DNA of 64,000 nucleotides from Streptomyces seoulensis (GCA_013364255.1 CP054936.1:2696853-2760852), one strand, 5' to 3'; counted from the first letter of the stretch, positions 15,792 to 26,373 are shown. Translations and numbers: made by a program. The notes: generated by a model from the sequence alone, not told the origin.

Positions 15792-15805
15792 CACAGTGAG
15801 TTACC
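15786..15805 (+). promoter_or_regulatory. BldD operator in the bldD promoter
   Basis: AGTGAGTTACC at 15795-15805 resembles the BldD box (AGTGA followed by a TCAC-like half). CTCAC/GTGAG form an inverted repeat around it. It overlaps the predicted -10 and start site, as expected for BldD autorepression known from S. coelicolor. Confidence 0.7.
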
Positions 15806-15862
15806 AGCCGCGCGGTCTGGAATCCCATCCAGCCGCGTCGACACAGTGTTCCGGGGAGCCAT

Positions 15863-16366
15863 ATGTCCAGCGAATACGCCAAACAGCTCGGGGCCAAGCT
15901 CCGGGCCATCCGCACCCAGCAGGGCCTTTCCCTCCACGGTGTCGAGGAGAAGAGCCAGGGACGCTGGAAGGCGGTCGTGGTCGGCTCGTACGAGCGCGGC
16001 GACCGTGCCGTGACCGTGCAGCGCCTCGCCGAGCTGGCGGACTTCTACGGGGTCCCGGTGCAGGAACTGCTGCCGGGCACCACCCCGGGCGGCGCCGCCG
16101 AGCCCCCGCCGAAGCTGGTCCTCGACCTTGAGCGGCTGGCCACGGTGCCCGCCGAGAAGGCCGGCCCGCTCCAGCGGTACGCGGCGACGATCCAGTCGCA
16201 GCGCGGCGACTACAACGGCAAGGTGCTCTCGATCCGCCAGGACGACCTGCGCACCCTCGCCGTCATCTACGACCAGTCGCCCTCGGTCCTCACCGAGCAG
16301 CTGATCAGCTGGGGCGTGCTGGACGCGGACGCGCGACGCGCGGTGGCGGCCCACGACGAGAGCTGA
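15863..16366 (+). CDS. bldD: Developmental master regulator BldD
   Basis: Represses sporulation genes during vegetative growth when dimerised by tetrameric cyclic di-GMP. The 167-residue protein has an N-terminal XRE-type helix-turn-helix (residues ~5-70; LGAKLRAIRTQQGLSL, YERGDRAVTVQRLAELADFYGVPV), a short linker, and a C-terminal domain. The cyclic-di-GMP signature RGD-X8-RQDD is intact (RGD at 114-116, RQDD at 125-128). GGGGAGCC before the ATG gives a ribosome site. The gene is divergent from pyrR and convergent with nusB. Confidence 0.98.
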   Translation: MSSEYAKQLGAKLRAIRTQQGLSLHGVEEKSQGRWKAVVVGSYERGDRAVTVQRLAELADFYGVPVQELLPGTTPGGAAEPPPKLVLDLERLATVPAEKAGPLQRYAATIQSQRGDYNGKVLSIRQDDLRTLAVIYDQSPSVLTEQLISWGVLDADARRAVAAHDES

Positions 16367-16503
16367 GTCCCGCCCGTCGCGGCAGGTCTCACAGGACAAC
16401 AGAAGAAACGTGCCGCCGGGGTGGCTGGAATCACATGGTTCCGGCTGCCCCGGTGGCCTTCTGCGGCTCTGTGGGGGCATCCGGGTCCCTGGGAGCGCGC
16501 GAG

Positions 16504-16547
16504 ATGCCGAAGGGCCCGCAGCGGTGACGCTGCGGGCCCTTCGGCAT
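16504..16547. terminator. Bidirectional terminator between bldD and nusB
   Basis: A perfect 20-bp stem (16504-16523 with 16528-16547) with a GTGA loop lies between the convergent genes. It is the longest perfect hairpin I found in the window. Confidence 0.9.
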
Positions 16548-16602
16548 GTGCGTGCCTCGGACGTCTGTCCGGCTCGGGTGCCGTGTCAGGCCCCGGCGCG
16601 GC

Positions 16603-17046
16603 TCAGGACTCGGTGCTCGGGTCGCGGCGCAGCGAGGGCTTGAGGTCCTTCAGCCGGCCGAGCAGGCCGTTGACGAACGAGGGCGACTCGTCCGTGGAGA
16701 ACTCCTTCGCCAGCTGCACCATCTCGTCCAGCACGACGGCGTCCGGGGTCTCGTCGACCCAGATCAGCTCGTACGCGCCGAGCCGCAGGATGTTGCGGTC
16801 GACGACCGGCATGCGGTCCAGCGTCCAGCCGACCGCGTACTGGGCGATCAGCTCGTCGATCCGGGTCGCGTGCTCGGCGTACCCCTCGACCAGCTGCATC
16901 GTGTACTCGCTGACCGGCGGCTGCCGGGTGTCGGAGCGGGAGAGCCGGACCCAGTCCGCCAGGACCGTGAGGACGCCGACACCGCGCTGGTCGCCCTCGA
17001 AGAGGATCTGGAAGGCGCGCTTGCGGGCCGTGTTGCGGGCAGCCAC
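16603..17046 (-). CDS. nusB: Transcription antitermination factor NusB
   Basis: Binds boxA RNA with S10 (NusE) to keep RNA polymerase processive on rRNA operons. The 147-residue all-helical protein opens AARNTARKRAFQILFEGDQRG and contains the conserved LRLGAYELIW and VVLDEMVQLAKEFSTDESPSFVNGLLG segments. The start is GTG, 2 bp after the efp stop, so it is cotranscribed with efp. Confidence 0.97.
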   Translation of the reverse strand: MAARNTARKRAFQILFEGDQRGVGVLTVLADWVRLSRSDTRQPPVSEYTMQLVEGYAEHATRIDELIAQYAVGWTLDRMPVVDRNILRLGAYELIWVDETPDAVVLDEMVQLAKEFSTDESPSFVNGLLGRLKDLKPSLRRDPSTES

Positions 17047-17048
17047 GG

Positions 17049-17615
17049 TTAGCTGTTCACCCGGCCGAGGTAGTCGCTCGTACGGGTGTCGACCTTGATC
17101 TTCTCACCGGTGGTGATGAAGAGCGGGACCTGGATCTGGTGGCCGGTCTCCAGCGTGGCGGGCTTGGTGCCGCCGGTGGAGCGGTCGCCCTGGACGCCCG
17201 GCTCGGTCTCCTGCACGACCAGCTCGACGGCGGCCGGCAGCTCCACGAAGAGCACCTCGCCCTCGTGCTGGGCGACCGTGGCGGTGAAGCCCTCGATCAG
17301 GAAGTTGGCGGCGTCGCCGACGGCCTTGCGGTCGACCATCAGCTGGTCGTAGGTCTCCATGTCCATGAAGACGAAGTACTCGCCGTCCATGTACGAGAAC
17401 TGCATGTCGCGCTTGTCGACGGTGGCCGTCTCGACCTTGACACCGGCGTTGAAGGTCTTGTCGACCACCTTGCCGGAGAGCACGTTCTTGAGCTTGGTGC
17501 GCACGAAGGCCGGGCCCTTGCCGGGCTTGACGTGCTGGAACTCGACGACGGACCAGAGCTGGCCGCCTTCGAGCTTGAGCACCAGGCCGTTCTTGAGGTC
17601 GTTCGTGGAAGCCAC
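17049..17615 (-). CDS. efp: Elongation factor P
   Basis: Relieves ribosome stalling at polyproline stretches. The 188-residue protein has the three expected beta-barrel domains. The loop tip [11 protein letters not shown] carries the key Lys (residue 33) in the PGKGP context that I recall from actinobacteria, where the lysine is thought to work without the modifying enzymes used in E. coli. The GTG at 17615 gives the standard N-terminus [10 protein letters not shown]; the open frame upstream is not conserved. It lies upstream of nusB and 52 bp after the M24 peptidase gene. Confidence 0.97.
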   Translation of the reverse strand: MASTNDLKNGLVLKLEGGQLWSVVEFQHVKPGKGPAFVRTKLKNVLSGKVVDKTFNAGVKVETATVDKRDMQFSYMDGEYFVFMDMETYDQLMVDRKAVGDAANFLIEGFTATVAQHEGEVLFVELPAAVELVVQETEPGVQGDRSTGGTKPATLETGHQIQVPLFITTGEKIKVDTRTSDYLGRVNS

Positions 17616-17667
17616 GGTTGCGGAATCTCCTGGACTGACGTGGACGACCCCGGGAGCACGCGCCTGG

Positions 17668-18774
17668 CTACAGGGCGAGCAGCTCCTTGGTCGTGATGGT
17701 GAGTAGCTCGGGTCCGCCGTCCGCCTCGGGGCGCACGACGAGCGTGTCATCGATCCGGACACCGCCCCGGCCCGGGAGGTGGACCCCCGGTTCGACGGTG
17801 ACCGGCACGCAAGCGTCCAGTTTACCCATGGCCGCGGGCGCCAGCTGCGGGTCCTCGTCGATTTCGAGTCCGACCCCGTGCCCGGTGAGCGGTTGCAGGC
17901 CCTCGGAGTAGCCGGCGCAGTCCAGTACCTGGCGTGCGGCGCGGTCCACGTCGCGGTACGCCGCGCCCGGCGTCAGCGCCTCACGGCCGGCCCGCTGGGC
18001 TGCGAAGACCAGCTCGTAGAGCTGGATCTGCCAGTCGGCGGGAGAGGTCCCGATCACGAAGGTGCGGCCGATCTCGCAGCGGTAGCCGCGGTAGGCCGCG
18101 CCCAGGCACACCGAGAGGAAGTCGCCCTCCTCGACCCGGCGGTCGGTGGGGCGGTGGCCGCGGCGGCCGGAGTTCGGGCCGGTGGCGACCGAGGTCGGGA
18201 AGGCGGGGCCGTCGGCGCCGTGGTCGACGAGCCGGCGCTCCAGCTCCAGGGCCAGGTGCCGTTCGGTGCGGCCGACGAGGATCGACTCCAGGAGTTCGCC
18301 GAGGGCCTGGTCGGCGATCTCGGCGCCGATCCGCAGACAGGAGATCTCCTCCTCGTCCTTGACGACCCTCAGCTGTTCGACCGCGCTGCCGAGGTCGGTC
18401 AGGCGCAGCCGCGGGGTCACCGAGGTGAGGGCGCGGTGCCGGGCCACGGTGAGGTGGTGCTCCTCCACGGCCAGGGAGTCGGCCTCCTGGGCCTGGGCGA
18501 GGCCCGCCGCCGCGACGGCCGGGTCGCCGCCGGGCTGGGGCAGGATCCGCACCCGCAGGTTGTCGTCGGGGCGCCCTTCGCAGGGCCGGTCGTCCGGTGG
18601 GCTCTGGCACACCAGGAGGTCCTCGCGCTTTCCGAGGAGCAGGACGGCACCGTGCGGGGCCGCGCCCGCGAGGTACCGCACGTTGGCGGGACGAGTCACC
18701 AGCGCCGCCGCGCTGCCGCCCGCGTTGCAGCGCTCCCGGAGCCGGGTTCGGCGGGCCGCGTACACCTCTGACAT
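17668..18774 (-). CDS. M24 (Xaa-Pro peptidase/PepQ-like) family protein, metal site degenerate
   Basis: Pita-bread-fold protein of 368 residues with an N-terminal creatinase-like domain (~1-140) and a C-terminal M24 domain. The position upstream of efp matches pepQ of other actinobacteria. The catalytic domain keeps GHGVGLEI (His299) and VTVEPG (Glu328). However the usual first Asp is Cys223 ([11 protein letters not shown]), the second is Glu234 (CEIGRTF), the second His is Asp306 and the last Glu is Asp342 (RIDD). Binding of two catalytic metals is therefore uncertain, and it may be a non-catalytic or altered member. The ATG at 18774 gives the normal family length. Confidence 0.85.
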   Translation of the reverse strand: MSEVYAARRTRLRERCNAGGSAAALVTRPANVRYLAGAAPHGAVLLLGKREDLLVCQSPPDDRPCEGRPDDNLRVRILPQPGGDPAVAAAGLAQAQEADSLAVEEHHLTVARHRALTSVTPRLRLTDLGSAVEQLRVVKDEEEISCLRIGAEIADQALGELLESILVGRTERHLALELERRLVDHGADGPAFPTSVATGPNSGRRGHRPTDRRVEEGDFLSVCLGAAYRGYRCEIGRTFVIGTSPADWQIQLYELVFAAQRAGREALTPGAAYRDVDRAARQVLDCAGYSEGLQPLTGHGVGLEIDEDPQLAPAAMGKLDACVPVTVEPGVHLPGRGGVRIDDTLVVRPEADGGPELLTITTKELLAL

Positions 18775-18920
18775 GAACCGAGCGTAAGAGGGGTGGCGGG
18801 AAATCGCCGTTCGGGAGGGCCGAGTGGGTTCGCCCTGGGCGGTGGGACGGGTCCTGCGGGCCGGGGGCGCCGCCGGCCCGCCCGTGCCGTCCCGGGCGCC
18901 CGCGCCCCGCGGCCGTGCGG

Positions 18921-19820
18921 TCACCAGGTCGGGGGGCTGGTCAGGGCTCTGGTGAGGACTTCGTCCAGGACGTGGGCGGTGGTGGGTATGTCGAGCTGGG
19001 AGTTGTCGATGATGGGCAGGCCCGAGCCGTACCAGCCGGCCATGCGGCCGTGGATGCGGGCGACCTCCTCGTCGGTGAGCCGGCGGGTGCCGCTGCGCTC
19101 GGCGTTGCGCTCCAGCACGACGTCCAGGCCGGGCAGCAGCACCACCGGCAGCAGGCCGGGGCCGACGTGCCGTTTCCAGCCACCCAGGCCGACGACCGGG
19201 CGGTCCGGGAAGACCGCGTCGTCGAGGATGCACGAGATGCCGTTGGCGAGGAAGTTGCGCGCGGCGAAGCCGCAGGTGCGGCGGGCCAGGCGGTACTGGG
19301 CCTCGGAGTTGTCGTTCCAGCCCGACTGCGGGTTGGCGAAACCGGAGCGGACCCACTCGCGGACGTCGTCCAGGCTGATGTGCGCGGTGGGCACCCGGCG
19401 GCGCTCGGCCCAGTGCTTGGCGACGCTCGTCTTGCCGGCGCCGGCCGGTCCGATCAGCAGCACGGCGAGGGTGGTGGTCGTCGGGTCGGGGACCGTGTGG
19501 GCCGGGGGCGCGCTGGGCATCGCGACCGGGCCGCCCGGCGGCAGCCTGACGTGTCCGGTGGCGTCCGACGCGGGCGGGGCGGCCGCCGTGCCGGGCCGCG
19601 CCGGGGGAACCGGCGGCTGCGAGGAGGGCGGCGGCTGGTGCGGCGGGGCGGGCCGGGGGCCCGGGTGGCCCGGGGCGGGCGGTGGGGGCACGGGGGCCGG
19701 GCCCTGGTGTGCGTCCGGGTGGTAGGAACCCGGGTGATGTGCGGCCTGCGGCCGGCCGGCGGCCAGTCCGTGCCCCGGCTGGTGGGGCGGCGGCAGCGGA
19801 GAACCCACTGCGTGCTGCAT
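18921..19820 (-). CDS. P-loop kinase-like ATPase with proline-rich N-terminus
   Basis: Function unknown. The first ~120 residues are rich in Pro, His and Gly and likely disordered. Then comes an AAA_33/kinase-type domain with Walker A LLIGPAGAGKTSVAKHWAERR (~133-153), HISLDDVREWVRSGF, SCILDDAVFPD, and a LERNAERSGTRRLTDEEVARIH region resembling the lid of polynucleotide or zeta-toxin-like kinases. A phosphotransferase on a small substrate or nucleic acid is plausible but not shown. The ATG at 19820 follows GGAG by 9 bases; a TTG further upstream is also possible. It lies between the M24 gene and aroB, separated from aroB by a tandem-repeat gap. Confidence 0.75.
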   Translation of the reverse strand: MQHAVGSPLPPPHQPGHGLAAGRPQAAHHPGSYHPDAHQGPAPVPPPPAPGHPGPRPAPPHQPPPSSQPPVPPARPGTAAAPPASDATGHVRLPPGGPVAMPSAPPAHTVPDPTTTTLAVLLIGPAGAGKTSVAKHWAERRRVPTAHISLDDVREWVRSGFANPQSGWNDNSEAQYRLARRTCGFAARNFLANGISCILDDAVFPDRPVVGLGGWKRHVGPGLLPVVLLPGLDVVLERNAERSGTRRLTDEEVARIHGRMAGWYGSGLPIIDNSQLDIPTTAHVLDEVLTRALTSPPTW

Positions 19821-19987
19821 CCGGTGCCACTCCGTCTCGTACAAGGCAATGGGCGCTGGCGGCGGGCCAGAACCCCCGCTCCGTGTCGAACGGTACCGTC
19901 CCCGGCCGCCATCCGGTGAACGGCCGGGGCGGGCCCGAAGTGCCCGGCGGCGCACGGCGAAGGGAAACGGATACCGCAGCACGGGAG

Positions 19988-20208
19988 CTACCGCCCTCCG
20001 GCGCCGCTCGCGGGAGCCACCGCCTCGCTTCGCCGCCGGCCCGTGAGAGTCACGTCCGTGCTCCGCCGCCGGCTCGCGGGAGCTACGTCCGTGCTCCGCC
20101 GCCGGCTCGCGGGAGCCAGTCCGTACGCCGCCGCCGGCTCGCGGGCTGCGTCCGTGCTCCGCCGCCGCGCGGGTCCCGCGTCCCCATGCCTGCGCCGCCG
20201 CGCGGGGT
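19988..20208. repeat. Tandem array of ~33-bp GC-rich units between aroB and the upstream-lying kinase-like gene
   Basis: About seven imperfect units fill this stretch. The two best (20052-20084 and 20085-20117) are 33 bp and differ at a single base; the others are 29-34 bp and diverged. Each unit carries a GGCTCGCGGGAGC-like core, and neighbouring GGAGC/GCTCC can pair across unit borders. The array ends at the aroB stop codon. The rest of the 19821-20208 gap holds no gene I can support. Confidence 0.75.
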
Positions 20209-21811
<1,603 letters not shown>

Positions 21812-21815
<4 letters not shown>

Positions 21816-22996
21816 CGGATCGCCAGGTTGTCGAGGTAGGAGCGGACGTTGCGACGGGTCTCGGGGACGCTGTCGCCGCCGAACTTCTCCGCGACCGCGT
21901 CGGCGAGGACCAGGGCCACCATGGCCTCGGCGACGATGCCGGCCGCCGGGACCGCGCACACGTCGGAGCGCTGGTGGTGGGCCTGGGCCGGCTCGCCGGT
22001 GGCCACGTCGACCGTCCGCAGGGCGCGCGGCACGGTGGCGATCGGCTTCATGGCCGCCCGCACCCGCAGCAGCTCGCCGGTGCTCAGGCCGCCCTCGGTG
22101 CCGCCGGAGCGGCCGGTGGCCCGCTTGATGCCGTCGTCGGTGGTGAGGATCTCGTCGTGGGCCTGCGAGCCGGGCACCCGGGCCAGGTCGAAGCCGTCGC
22201 CGACCTCGACGCCCTTGATCGCCTGGATGCCCATGAGGGCCGCGGCGAGCCGCGCGTCCAGGCGCCGGTCCCAGTGCGTGTGCGAGCCGAGGCCCACCGG
22301 CACGCCGTAGGCCAGCACCTCGACCACGCCGCCGAGCGTGTCGCCGTCCTTGTGGGCCTGGTCGATCTCCTCGACCATCGCCCTGGAGGCGTCCTCGTCC
22401 AGGCAGCGCACCGGGTCGGCGTCCAGCTTCTCCACGTCCGCCGGGGTCGGGTACACGCCGTACGGCGCCTTCGCCGCGGCCAGCTCCACGACGTGGCTGA
22501 CGATCTCGATGCCGGCGGTCTCCTTCAGGTACGACCGGGCCACCGCGCCGAGCGCCACGCGCGCCGCGGTCTCCCGGGCCGAGGCCCGCTCCAGGATCGG
22601 CCGAGCCTCGTCGAAGCCGTACTTCTGCATGCCGGCGAGGTCGGCGTGGCCGGGCCGGGGGCGGGTCAGCGGCGCGTTGCGGGCCAGCTCGGCCAGCTTC
22701 GCCGGGTCGACCGGGTCGGCCGCCATGACCTGCTCCCACTTCGGCCACTCGGTGTTGCCCACCATGACCGCCACCGGGGAGCCGAGGGTCAGACCGTGCC
22801 GGACGCCGCCGAGGAAGGTCACCTCGTCCCGTTCGAACTTCATCCGGGCGCCGCGGCCGTAGCCGAGCCGGCGCCGGGCGAGGTGGTCAGCCACCATCTC
22901 CGTGGTGATCGGCACGCCGGCGGGAAGTCCCTCCAGCGTGGCGACGAGTGCGGGTCCGTGCGACTCCCCCGCGGTCAGCCAACGCAACCTGCTCAA
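21812..22996 (-). CDS. aroC: Chorismate synthase
   Basis: Converts EPSP to chorismate using reduced FMN. The 394-residue enzyme shows the three family signatures: [14 protein letters not shown] near the N-terminus, the [13 protein letters not shown] region, and the C-terminal [17 protein letters not shown]. The start is TTG at 22996, five bases after GAGGAG; it yields the conserved [14 protein letters not shown]. It leads aroK and aroB. Confidence 0.97.
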
Positions 22997-23101
22997 CGGT
23001 GCTCCTCATGTGCGCGCCTGGAACTGCGATGGCGCGACCGGGTGCGCGGCCCGGGCCCGCCACCTCCGATCCTCCCACGTCCGGGGACCGGAGACGGCCG
23101 C

Positions 23102-23131
23102 CGGTCCAGCAGTCGGACGCCCGGTGGACCG
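23102..23131 (-). terminator. Possible terminator downstream of aroE
   Basis: A 7-bp inverted repeat CGGTCCA/TGGACCG with a long loop lies ~15 bp after the aroE stop, in the 149-bp aroE-aroC gap. Confidence 0.4.
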
Positions 23132-23145
23132 CCGTGCGGGCCGGG

Positions 23146-23985
23146 TCAGCGGTCGGCGAGGGCCTTCTCGCCCGCGTGGCGCATGGCGTGCAGCGGGGCC
23201 GGAGTCAGCCCGGTCATCTGTTCGACCTGGAGCACGGCCTGGTGGACCAGGAGGTCCAGGCCGCCGACGACGGCGCCGCCGGACATCGACCAGCGCGCCG
23301 CCAGTTCGGTGGGCCAGGGCTCGTAGAGCACGTCGAAGAGGGTGGCGGGCCGCTCGGGGACGGCGGCGGCTAGGGCGTCGGCGGCGCCGGCCGGGGTGGT
23401 GGCGAAGACCAGCGGGGCGCGCAGGGCCCGCTCGGCGTCCGCCCAGTCGGCGGTGCGCACCGCGACGTCGAGGCGCTCGCCCCACTCGCGCATCTCGGCG
23501 GCGCGGGCCTCGCTGCGGACGTAGACGGTGACCTCGCCGGTGCAGATCCGGGCGAGCGCGGCGAGCGCGGAGGAGGCGGTGGCGCCGGCGCCGAGGATCG
23601 CCGCCGAGTCGACCTGCTCGATGCCGTGCTCACGCAGGGCGGAGATCATGCCGGGGATGTCGGTGTTGTCGCCGGTGCGGCGGCCGTCCTCGGCGAGGAC
23701 GACGGTGTTGACCGCCTCCACGGCGGCCGCCGTCTCGCTGATCGCGTCCAGCAGCGGGATCACCGCCCGCTTCAGGGGCATGGTCAGCGACAGTCCCGCC
23801 CACTCCGGCCCGAGCGCCTCCAGGAAGCCGGGCAGAGCGGCCTCGTCGACGTCGAACCGGTCGTACGACCAGCCCGCGAGCCCCAGTTCCCGGTAGGCGG
23901 CCCGGTGCAGCACCGGGGAGAGGGAGTGGGCGATGGGCGAACCGAGCACGGCGGCCCGGCGGGCGTCAGTGGCCCGAGCTGGCAT
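23146..23985 (-). CDS. aroE: Shikimate dehydrogenase
   Basis: NADP-dependent reduction of 3-dehydroshikimate to shikimate. The 279-residue protein has the substrate motif GSPIAHSLSPVLHRAAY (~15-31), the catalytic Lys in LTMPLKRA, the Asp in GDNTDIPG and the nucleotide fold ILGAGATASSALAAL. It overlaps the 3' end of mltG by 20 bp, so translation is probably coupled. With aroB, aroK and aroC it completes four of the seven shikimate steps within 3.8 kb. Confidence 0.95.
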   Translation of the reverse strand: MPARATDARRAAVLGSPIAHSLSPVLHRAAYRELGLAGWSYDRFDVDEAALPGFLEALGPEWAGLSLTMPLKRAVIPLLDAISETAAAVEAVNTVVLAEDGRRTGDNTDIPGMISALREHGIEQVDSAAILGAGATASSALAALARICTGEVTVYVRSEARAAEMREWGERLDVAVRTADWADAERALRAPLVFATTPAGAADALAAAVPERPATLFDVLYEPWPTELAARWSMSGGAVVGGLDLLVHQAVLQVEQMTGLTPAPLHAMRHAGEKALADR

Positions 23986-25753
23986 TGAACTTTTCCTTGA
24001 GCTTGTTGAAGTCGGCCAGGTTCTTGGCGAACTCGGTCTTGTTCATGCCGTCGGTCGCCACGAAGTAGAGCCAGCCCTCGTCGGTCGGGTTCATCGCCGC
24101 CTTCAGCGCGTCCTCGCCGGGGTTCCCGATCGGACCGGGCGGCAGCCCCTTGTGGGTGTACGTGTTGTACGGGCTCTGGTTGCCGTGCACGTCCTTCTCG
24201 GCGATGTGGATGTTGCTCTCGCCCTTGAGGTAGTTGTAGGTCGAGTCGAACTGGAGCAGCTGGTTGGTCTCGGTGTTGGTCGGCTTGAGCCGGTTGTAGA
24301 TCACCTCGGCCATGGCGCGGAAGTCGTCGTGCGTCTTGCCCTCGGCCTGCACCAGGCTCGCGAGCGTGACGAACTCCAGCGGGTCGGCGAGGTCGAACTG
24401 CTTCGCCTTCGCCGTCACGTCGTAGCGCTTGTATGCCTCGCCGGCCTGTTTGACCATGGCCCTGAGGACCATGTCCGGCTTCATGCCCTTGGCCGCCGGA
24501 TAGGTGCCCGGGTAGAGGAACCCCTCCAGCGGGTCCATGATCTGGCCGTCGCCGTCCGCCCAGGAGGGCAGGCCGAGGCTCTTGTACTGCTTGGCGGCGA
24601 TGTTCTTGGTCGTGCCCGCGGACAGGTGGAGCTGTTTGTCGATCGCCTGGTAGACCTCGGCGTTGCGCTCGCCCGGTTTCACCAGGACGCTGCTCTGGCT
24701 CGTGGGGTCGAGCATCATCGCGACGGCGCTGGCCGCGGACATCTCCTTCTTCAGCAGATAGGCGCCCGCCTGGATCTGCTTGCCCTGGGGATTGTTCGAC
24801 TGGGCGGAGACGAACGCGTCGACGCTCTTGACGACGCCCGCCTTCTTCAGCGCGCGGCCGATGTCGTAGCCGACGGCGCCCTGCGGGATCTCCACGGTGA
24901 CGGTCTCGCCGGTGCCGTTGCCCGCGTAGTCCGGCGCCGCGCCGAAACGATTTTGGTAGAACTGGTAGCCGTAGTAGGCGACGCCGGCCGCGCCGCCGCC
25001 GAACACCAGCACCACGACCAGGCAGGCGCAGCCGTTGCGGCGCTTCTTGCCGCTCTTGCCCTTGCCGCCCCGTCCCTTGCGGCCGGCCCGGCCGCGGCCC
25101 CCGCCCGGTTCGCCGGCGCCCGGGGCGTCGTCCTCGTCGGCCCCGTCGTCGTCGCCCGCGAAGAAGGCGTGGTCCTCGTCCTGGTCGCCCTCCTGTTCCG
25201 GGTCCCAGTCCGGGCGAGGCTCCGGCTCGGCGGTGCGGCGGTTGGGAGGCTCCGGCGGGGGGTATGCCTCGGGGGTGCCGTACAGATCGGGCTGCTCGGC
25301 GCCGTAGGCCGCGGCCTGCTGCCCGTAGGGATCCACGGGATCGGCGGCGTACGGCGGCTGCTGGTGCCCGGCGGCGCCGTCCCAGCCGGCCTGCTGCTGG
25401 TGCTGGTCCTGGAGGTGGGCCCCGTACTGCGGGTCGTACGGGTGGTGGCCCTGGTGACCGTGCTGCTCGGGGTGCTGGGGCTGGTGACCGTGGTGCTGGG
25501 GCTGCTGGCCCTGGTGCTGGGCCTGCGGGTCGTAGTGCTGCGGGTACTGCTGGCCGTAGCCGGACTGCTGCTCCTGGCCCCAGTCGCCGTACTGCTGGGG
25601 GTGCTGCGGCTGCTGCGGGTGGTGCTGCGGCAGGCCGCCGTAAGGAGGCTGCGGGGCCGGCCGGCCCTGCTGCTCTCCCCATCCGCCGTCCCCGTACAAC
25701 GGGTCCTCCGGATGCCACGGTTCGGAGCCTGGGCCCCGGCCATACTCAGTCAT
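23966..25753 (-). CDS. mltG: Endolytic murein transglycosylase MltG, long form
   Basis: Membrane enzyme that cleaves nascent glycan strands and ends peptidoglycan polymerisation. Of 595 residues the first ~200 are a Gln/His/Pro/Tyr-rich cytoplasmic region, followed by an acidic stretch, a Lys/Arg/Gly patch (GRKGRGGKGKSGKKRRNG) and one transmembrane helix (ACLVVVLVFGGGAAGVAYYGY, ~243-263). The extracellular part has a LysM-like segment and the YceG domain with the catalytic Glu in LASLVQAEG and the SPYNTYTHKGLPPGPIGNPG motif. It is much longer than the ~340-residue E. coli enzyme because of the cytoplasmic extension. A GC-rich palindrome lies ~70 bp upstream. Confidence 0.95.
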   Translation of the reverse strand: MTEYGRGPGSEPWHPEDPLYGDGGWGEQQGRPAPQPPYGGLPQHHPQQPQHPQQYGDWGQEQQSGYGQQYPQHYDPQAQHQGQQPQHHGHQPQHPEQHGHQGHHPYDPQYGAHLQDQHQQQAGWDGAAGHQQPPYAADPVDPYGQQAAAYGAEQPDLYGTPEAYPPPEPPNRRTAEPEPRPDWDPEQEGDQDEDHAFFAGDDDGADEDDAPGAGEPGGGRGRAGRKGRGGKGKSGKKRRNGCACLVVVLVFGGGAAGVAYYGYQFYQNRFGAAPDYAGNGTGETVTVEIPQGAVGYDIGRALKKAGVVKSVDAFVSAQSNNPQGKQIQAGAYLLKKEMSAASAVAMMLDPTSQSSVLVKPGERNAEVYQAIDKQLHLSAGTTKNIAAKQYKSLGLPSWADGDGQIMDPLEGFLYPGTYPAAKGMKPDMVLRAMVKQAGEAYKRYDVTAKAKQFDLADPLEFVTLASLVQAEGKTHDDFRAMAEVIYNRLKPTNTETNQLLQFDSTYNYLKGESNIHIAEKDVHGNQSPYNTYTHKGLPPGPIGNPGEDALKAAMNPTDEGWLYFVATDGMNKTEFAKNLADFNKLKEKFNASSGH

Positions 25754-25821
25754 CGATCCCCTAGAGCCGCGAGGCAGCGGTCACTCAGCGTATCGCCCGG
25801 CACCGTCCCGCCTCTTGCTGT

Positions 25822-25846
25822 GCGCCGGCTGTTCGAACACCGGCGC
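25822..25846. promoter_or_regulatory. 25-bp palindrome between ruvX and mltG
   Basis: GCGCCGG (25822-25828), one C, TGTTCGAACA (25830-25839, itself palindromic) and CCGGCGC (25840-25846) form a nearly perfect inverted repeat. It lies 28 bp after the ruvX stop and ~70 bp before mltG. It could be a terminator (11-bp stem) or a dimeric operator for mltG. Confidence 0.55.
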
Positions 25847-25873
25847 ATCGCGCGGAACGTTACCGTATCGCGA

Positions 25874-26338
25874 TCACATGACCACTTCGACGCCCTCGCC
25901 GGGTGGCTCACCTGACACCCGTTCGGATTCGAGGGCCTGCTGCAGGATGATGACGGCGGCGGCCTGGTCGATCACGGAGCGTCCCTTCTTGGACTTCACC
26001 CCCGAGGCCCGCAGCCCCTGGCTCGCCGTCACCGTGGTCATCCGCTCGTCCACCAGCCGCACCGGCACCGGCGCGATCCGCCTGGCCAGTTCGCCCGCGA
26101 ACGCGCGGACCTTCACGGCGGCGGGGCCCTCGCCCCCCTTGAGGGAGCGAGGGAGACCGACGACGACCTCGACCGGCTCGTACTCCTCGACCAGCTGCCC
26201 GAGGCGACGGTGCGCCGCCTGGACGTCCCGGCCGGGGACGGTCTCGACCGGGGTGGCGAGGATCCCGTCGGGGTCGCACGAGGCGACCCCGATCCGGGCG
26301 TCCCCGACGTCGATCGCGAGCCGACGTCCTCTGCGCAT
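25874..26338 (-). CDS. ruvX: Putative pre-16S rRNA nuclease RuvX (YqgF)
   Basis: RNase H-fold protein of 154 residues involved in 16S rRNA maturation; also annotated as a Holliday junction resolvase. The N-terminal Asp is in [14 protein letters not shown], a Gly-rich loop in [14 protein letters not shown], and acidic residues in [12 protein letters not shown] and [12 protein letters not shown] complete the active site. It lies 35 bp after alaS and before mltG, the order conserved in mycobacteria. Confidence 0.93.
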   Translation of the reverse strand: MRRGRRLAIDVGDARIGVASCDPDGILATPVETVPGRDVQAAHRRLGQLVEEYEPVEVVVGLPRSLKGGEGPAAVKVRAFAGELARRIAPVPVRLVDERMTTVTASQGLRASGVKSKKGRSVIDQAAAVIILQQALESERVSGEPPGEGVEVVM

Positions 26339-26373
26339 CTTCTCGACCGTCTCTTGCTCGCTCCCCGTCGTAC

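Noticed and set aside
19988..20208. 33-bp array considered as CRISPR
   Set aside because: There are no unique spacers; units are contiguous and diverge along their whole length.
25829..25840. LexA (SOS) box at TGTTCGAACA
   Set aside because: The actinobacterial SOS box needs GAAC, four bases, GTTC. Here the halves are fused and reversed, so it is not a LexA site.
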